A stretch of DNA of 64,000 bases, taken from the NCBI GenBank assembly GCA_963854835.1, contig OY978529.1, positions 40,110,055 to 40,174,054 of the forward strand, written 5' to 3'. Positions within the stretch are counted from its first letter, which is position 1, and every line of letters starts with the position of its first letter. Shown here one piece after another: positions 60,200 through 64,000 of this stretch. Made by a program: the position numbers and the translations under genes. Origin of the DNA: Megamerina dolium. Taxonomy: Eukaryota > Arthropoda > Insecta > Diptera > Megamerinidae. The notes under the pieces are model-generated. The model was not told where the DNA came from, ran no database searches, and saw only the letters and a program-made list of their open reading frames with translations.

Positions 60200-60625
60200 A
60201 ATGAAGTGCGTAAGTGCGGCACTACTGTACGGAAGTGAAACATGGCTGATCTCGAACTCCATCACACAGAGACTTCATGCTTTCGTCAACAAGTGTTTGA
60301 GGATCATTTGTAGAATTTTCTAGCCTAACACTATTTCCAGCAAGACACTATGGCGTCTGACGAGCGAAGAACCCATGCTGATCCAGATTAAGCGTAGAAA
60401 GTGGCGCTGGATTGGCCGCCAGAAAGCAGCCAGATAGCATCACGCGAATGTCGCTTGAGTGGAACCCGCAAGGGAGTAGAAGCCGCGCACGGCCAAGAAA
60501 CACCTGGAGAAGATCAACATTAGGAGAACTAGCTGCTGCCAACATCACATGAGAAGGCGCTAGAACAACTGCCCAAAACTGTGTGCGATGGAGAAGCCTT
60601 GTGGAGGCCCTATGCTCCAATTAGG
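60200..60625 (+). pseudogene. LINE reverse transcriptase C-terminus, broken
   Basis: Reads ALLYGSETWLISNSITQRLH, FVNKCLRIICRIF, PNTISSKTLWRLT, IQIKRRKWRWIGRQKAAR, and in a shifted frame GSRSRARPRNTWRRST and VRWRSLVEALCSN followed by a stop near 60623. TAG replaces the Trp before PNTIS and TGA a Trp in the last block. This is the C-terminal domain of a non-LTR element different from the RTE-like and jockey-like ones here. The first two thirds of the RT are absent. The minus-strand frame at 60348-60620 is a shadow. Confidence 0.85.
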
Positions 60626-60629
60626 AATT

Positions 60630-61338
60630 TTAAAGGAGAAAAAAATGAAAGACAATTTTAATCATTTAGTGATGATAGACAAATACGATTTTAGACACAA
60701 ACTCGTTTGTAAAGCTATCGGACGGAAACTTGGTACTTCAGGTTTTCTTTATCAGAGAACTAATATATTTGAAAATGGGTGGTATTGAATGAAAATTGCG
60801 CCTACCTTCTACTATTTCCTATACAAAAATGTATTTTCAAAAGTATATTTGCGGACTTTGTGCAAGAAAAGATGAAACTTTTGGACTGAAAGTTGACAAA
60901 TGTGAATCTTTCTTTCAACAATAAAAATCATATCTACCTCCCATACAAAAATATATAGTTTTGAACGTATGTTTTCACACTTTTACCACGAAGTTATAAA
61001 ACAATAGGATTCAAACTTAGTATATATGATTATTTTTATAAACAAATAAGTTTATTTGAAAATGAACAAAACAAGGAAGAAAAATAATCATACCTCTCAT
61101 ACAAAAATTTGTTTGAATATATGTTTTCTGATATTGTGCATATAAATAGAAAGCTATTAAGCTGAGGTTTCGTACGTAAGCTAATTTTTATCCACGGAAG
61201 AATATTTTTAGAAATGGACATTATCGAATCAACATTATGCCTACCTTCCATACAAAAATTTAATTTAGAATCTATATTTCCAGGCTTTCAACATGAAGAT
61301 ATGAAGTTATAGTAATCAAAATCAGCACATAAGAGTAT
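60630..61338 (+). repeat. Family A array (left part)
   Basis: Units anchored by CCTATACAAAA/CCCATACAAAA/CTCATACAAAA/TCCATACAAAA near 60818, 60942, 61096 and 61247 (spacings 124, 154, 151). The array is interrupted at 61338 and resumes at 62337. Confidence 0.85.
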
Positions 61339-62331
61339 TGTTTACGCCAGACTATTACATCACGCGCATGGTCTGGTGCCACCTTTATAGAAGGCGAATT
61401 CAACTCTGACTTGATCAGTCGATTCGTTATTCTTGTTCTTCTTTTTTTTCTTTATACATATTTTTTCCCGAATAATAAGGAGTGCGCGCCTTTTTTTCTT
61501 TTATAAAAATACACATTTTTCCCGACACGAACAGTGCGCGCATTTTTGTTCATTTATATATATCTCTTTTTTTGTATAAAATTATCCCTAAAAATGTCCA
61601 ATTATGAAAGATATACAATATAATAAGAATAAATTAGTGCAATAATAATAAGTGACGTTTATACATACCACAAGGTTTTTTTATAATAAATAATATTACC
61701 AACGAATATACATATGTATGTCGTGTGTTTTTTCTTCGTACAAAATGGTATATACATACATAAGAAACCATTAGTTTGCTTTTCTCTATCGTCAATACAT
61801 AATTTCTCTCGATGACGAAAATAATGAAATTCATCAAAATTCGATTTAACCATACATTTTGAATAATTGTATTGGCCACCAACGAAAGGCTTTACAATTT
61901 GGAAGTTGATGGAAAGTGTGCTAATGCAAATACAACAGCAAGTATCAGCAGCACCACCATCTCAACAATATTAACAAAACAAATGGAACAAAATCAACAG
62001 CAACGGCGACAACAACAGCAAGATTTGTCGTCAAGTAACAATAGCAGTGGACAAGATGAAGACGAAAAATGTCGCTACCAGCAAACATCATCAAAAGAGA
62101 AAACATCGGCAACTGCATCAACAACACAATTTCACATGGCTGGATAAAGTGGGCAGAAATTTCGGATCATCGTTTAACAAGTAGATTTTATATTTAATTA
62201 TTATTATTTGTTATTCTCTTATTTAAGAACGGTTAACCTAAAACAACTTTAATTTCTCTTAAAGCAAGAAGCATATCAGACCATCAACTCAACCAAGGTA
62301 TGAGCCCACCGGCATCTCTCTCACACGTTCA
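61339..62331. mobile_element. 993-bp TG...CA insertion, probable solo LTR
   Basis: Starts TGTTTACGCC, ends CACGTTCA, and is bounded by AGTAT at 61334-61338 and 62332-62336. Joining the flanks through one AGTAT recreates a normal family A unit, which defines both edges independently. TG/CA ends with a 5-bp duplication fit an LTR of a BEL/Pao- or copia-type retrotransposon. TCAGTC at 61415-61420 could be its initiator. No second LTR copy, primer-binding site or pol sequence is seen, hence solo LTR. A Gln/Ser/Thr-rich frame (61872-62149) lies inside. Confidence 0.6.
61984..62149 (+). other. Gln/Ser-rich open frame inside the insertion
   Basis: The first ATG, at 61984, opens 54 codons plus a stop, beginning MEQNQQQRRQQQQDLSSSNN, then acidic and Ser/Thr-rich. 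The frame is open upstream to 61872 but without ATG. No domain is recognised. Because it lies within the TG...CA insertion it is more likely element sequence than a host exon. Confidence 0.3.
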
Positions 62332-62336
62332 AGTAT

Positions 62337-62560
62337 TTTGATTACAAAATGAGTGTTTTTAAAAATGAACAGAATTGGAAAAAAAACAGCGTACCTCTCA
62401 TACAAAAGTATATTTTTGAATGTATATTTTCTGTTGTGCATGTTAATGCAAAGCTATCGAGTTAAATATTCGTTCATGAGTTTCTTTTTATCAGCTAAGA
62501 ACTACTCCCATCTCCCGTACAAAAGAAAAATTTTTTTTTAATTCAATTTCCATTTTTTTT
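62337..62560 (+). repeat. Family A array (right part)
   Basis: Continues the array after the insertion: AAAATGAACAGAATTGG, GCGTACCTCTCATACAAAAG, TGTGCATGTTAATGCAAAGC and CCCATCTCCCGTACAAAAG. Confidence 0.8.
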
Positions 62561-64000
62561 TAGTATTGCCGAAGGAAAATTCGCATAAAATTTGAATTCG
62601 GCTAATATTTATGAGTACTTAGTAGCCATGCTGAAACAATCAAGTGTGATTTTTGTAAATTTAATACGAATTTTCTTCGGAAATATACTTTTTCGCACCA
62701 CCGAAATTGTTTTACATTTTTTTTTTCCTTCATTTTGCCCAAAAAATTGTCATAAAATTTAATTGATTTTATTTTCTTGCAAAAAAAGACACCATGTTTC
62801 ATGCTGGCAAACAATAAACCTTCAATAGAAGTTTCTTGATTTTTGTTAAATAAAATGTAAATTTTGTATGAACATTAAGCTTAATTATAATAGATATAAG
62901 GTTACATTATATATGGGTTCTATATTGATGAACACATAAGATTCACAAATTTTCCTAAAGATTCATCAAAAAATTTAATTCGCTTCCCTTCGAAAATTTT
63001 TTGAAAATATTTATATACAGTCGCCAACAAAATTAAGCAAAAGACCATAATTACTGAGTTTCGCATACCAGAAGTTAAGTAAAATTTAACACAAAACTGC
63101 TGGCATGTTCCTATATTTCTACGAACAATTTCATTCCGTTTTTTTTTAATCCCTGAGCGCATCGTGTATGTATTCGTATGTATTTTAATTAGAATAGTGA
63201 ATATTGATCTGGCAAAAATTACATTTTACCCCCATTGGATTTAAGTTATTACACGAAAAAAAAAAAACTAAACAATAAACACACACACAACCACATATTA
63301 ATTACCACAAAAGAGTTGTGAAGGGTAATAAATGACAAATGCCACAAAATACAAATAAATTTTTAAAAAACGACGAATATTTATGTACGTGTAGTTGCAC
63401 TCTAATATACAAATGCCCACAGTAATAAATCGGTATTTCGTCATACATACAAATACATATACATTTAAATAATTTATAATTAATTGCATTGATATATGAA
63501 TAATTTCTATGTGTGTACGTAACATCAATAATGGCAAAATGAATAACAATACAAATAATAACAGCAACCACAATACTAACACCTGCAACAATAATATTTA
63601 TTATTATGTACATACATACATAAGTATGTACATAAATACATGAAAATACTCATACATATATATACATATGTAGATACATATGTTTGTTTAATTGAACATG
63701 AATATGTAAGAGCATTTCTTTTTTCGATTCATTTGCAAAAGCAAAAAGGCACAACCCAAAATTGTCACCAATTTTTCACACTGAAAATACATATGTGTAA
63801 CAAATAGCAATTTTTCATTAAAATTTTGTTCATACTTGTATGTACACAGTATGTACATACATATATTCATGAATATACTTAAGTCCATATGCATAGATGC
63901 ATATGTGCTTGTATGTTGGAGAATTAATAAACCAAAAAAAAAAAAGAGAAAAAAACGCACACAGCAACATTAAATACGCACATTCAACATTTTCGACAAA
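62561..64000. other. AT-rich non-coding DNA
   Basis: A/T tracts, then TACATA/CATATG simple repeats to the window end. Hydrophobic frames on the minus strand near 63300-63600 come from simple sequence. Confidence 0.5.

Noticed and set aside
61872..62149. Gln-rich frame as a host transcription-factor exon
   Set aside because: No ATG at its start, no splice acceptor, and it lies inside an insertion with its own target-site duplication.
63298..63613. Two hydrophobic minus-strand frames near the window end
   Set aside because: They overlap each other in different frames over simple-repeat DNA.
1..64000. CRISPR arrays, bacterial operons, riboswitches, rRNA genes
   Set aside because: None seen; the regular repeats have no spacer structure and the sequence is eukaryotic in every recognised feature.

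Overview
The window looks like nuclear DNA of a higher fly, most likely a tephritid fruit fly (inference). It is AT-rich and dominated by short A/T runs, TACATA/CATATG-type simple repeats and dinucleotide or trinucleotide microsatellites. It carries insect-type mobile elements (mariner, RTE-like and jockey-like LINE pieces, a tRNA-derived SINE) and scattered single eukaryotic tRNA genes. There is no bacterial operon structure. Most of it reads as intergenic or long-intron DNA.

Host genes are sparse. The clearest is a minus-strand first coding exon at 19954-20759: a 268-residue single-pass membrane protein start with an acidic ectodomain, ending at a GTAAGT splice donor. A likely terminal coding exon with no ATG lies on the minus strand at 49178-49467, and a weaker plus-strand terminal exon at 49526-49721. 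Two hydrophobic leader-like exon candidates with GTAAGT donors lie on the minus strand at 27708-27827 and near 31740-31841. Three intact tRNA genes are present: Ile(AAU) 11094-11167 minus, Met(CAU) 36754-36826 plus, Asp(GUC) 53872-53943 plus.

Mobile DNA makes up most of the recognisable content. (1) Three copies of one RTE-like LINE (493-1558 minus, 37820-38795 plus, 43540-44100 plus), all broken. (2) Two 5'-truncated jockey-like LINEs (47566-48133 plus, 54013-54533 minus) and another LINE C-terminus (60200-60625). (3) Three dead Tc1/mariner copies from different lineages (6172-6870, 11494-11925, 33135-33740). (4) A tRNA-derived SINE with six copies (5.4, 18.2, 22.3, 32.0, 35.3, 40.2 kb), four with target-site duplications; its 3' end matches the 3' end of the RTE-like LINE. 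(5) A 671-bp element with inverted ends and TTAA target sites (12566-13236). (6) A 993-bp TG...CA insertion with 5-bp duplications (61339-62331), probably a solo LTR.

At least five families of dispersed, diverged tandem repeats occur, four with a period of about 150 bp (8.8, 21.6, 46.5 and 60.6 kb; 1.7, 34.7 and 40.1 kb; 14.8, 19.6, 28.7 and 58.0 kb; 51.2-52.8 kb) and one with a regular 123-124 bp period (55.0-56.0 kb). Several arrays sit just inside a shared TTAAGGTGG-like start, so they may be internal arrays of non-autonomous transposons. SINE and LTR insertions into these arrays can be dated relative to them, because neighbouring repeat units show the empty site.
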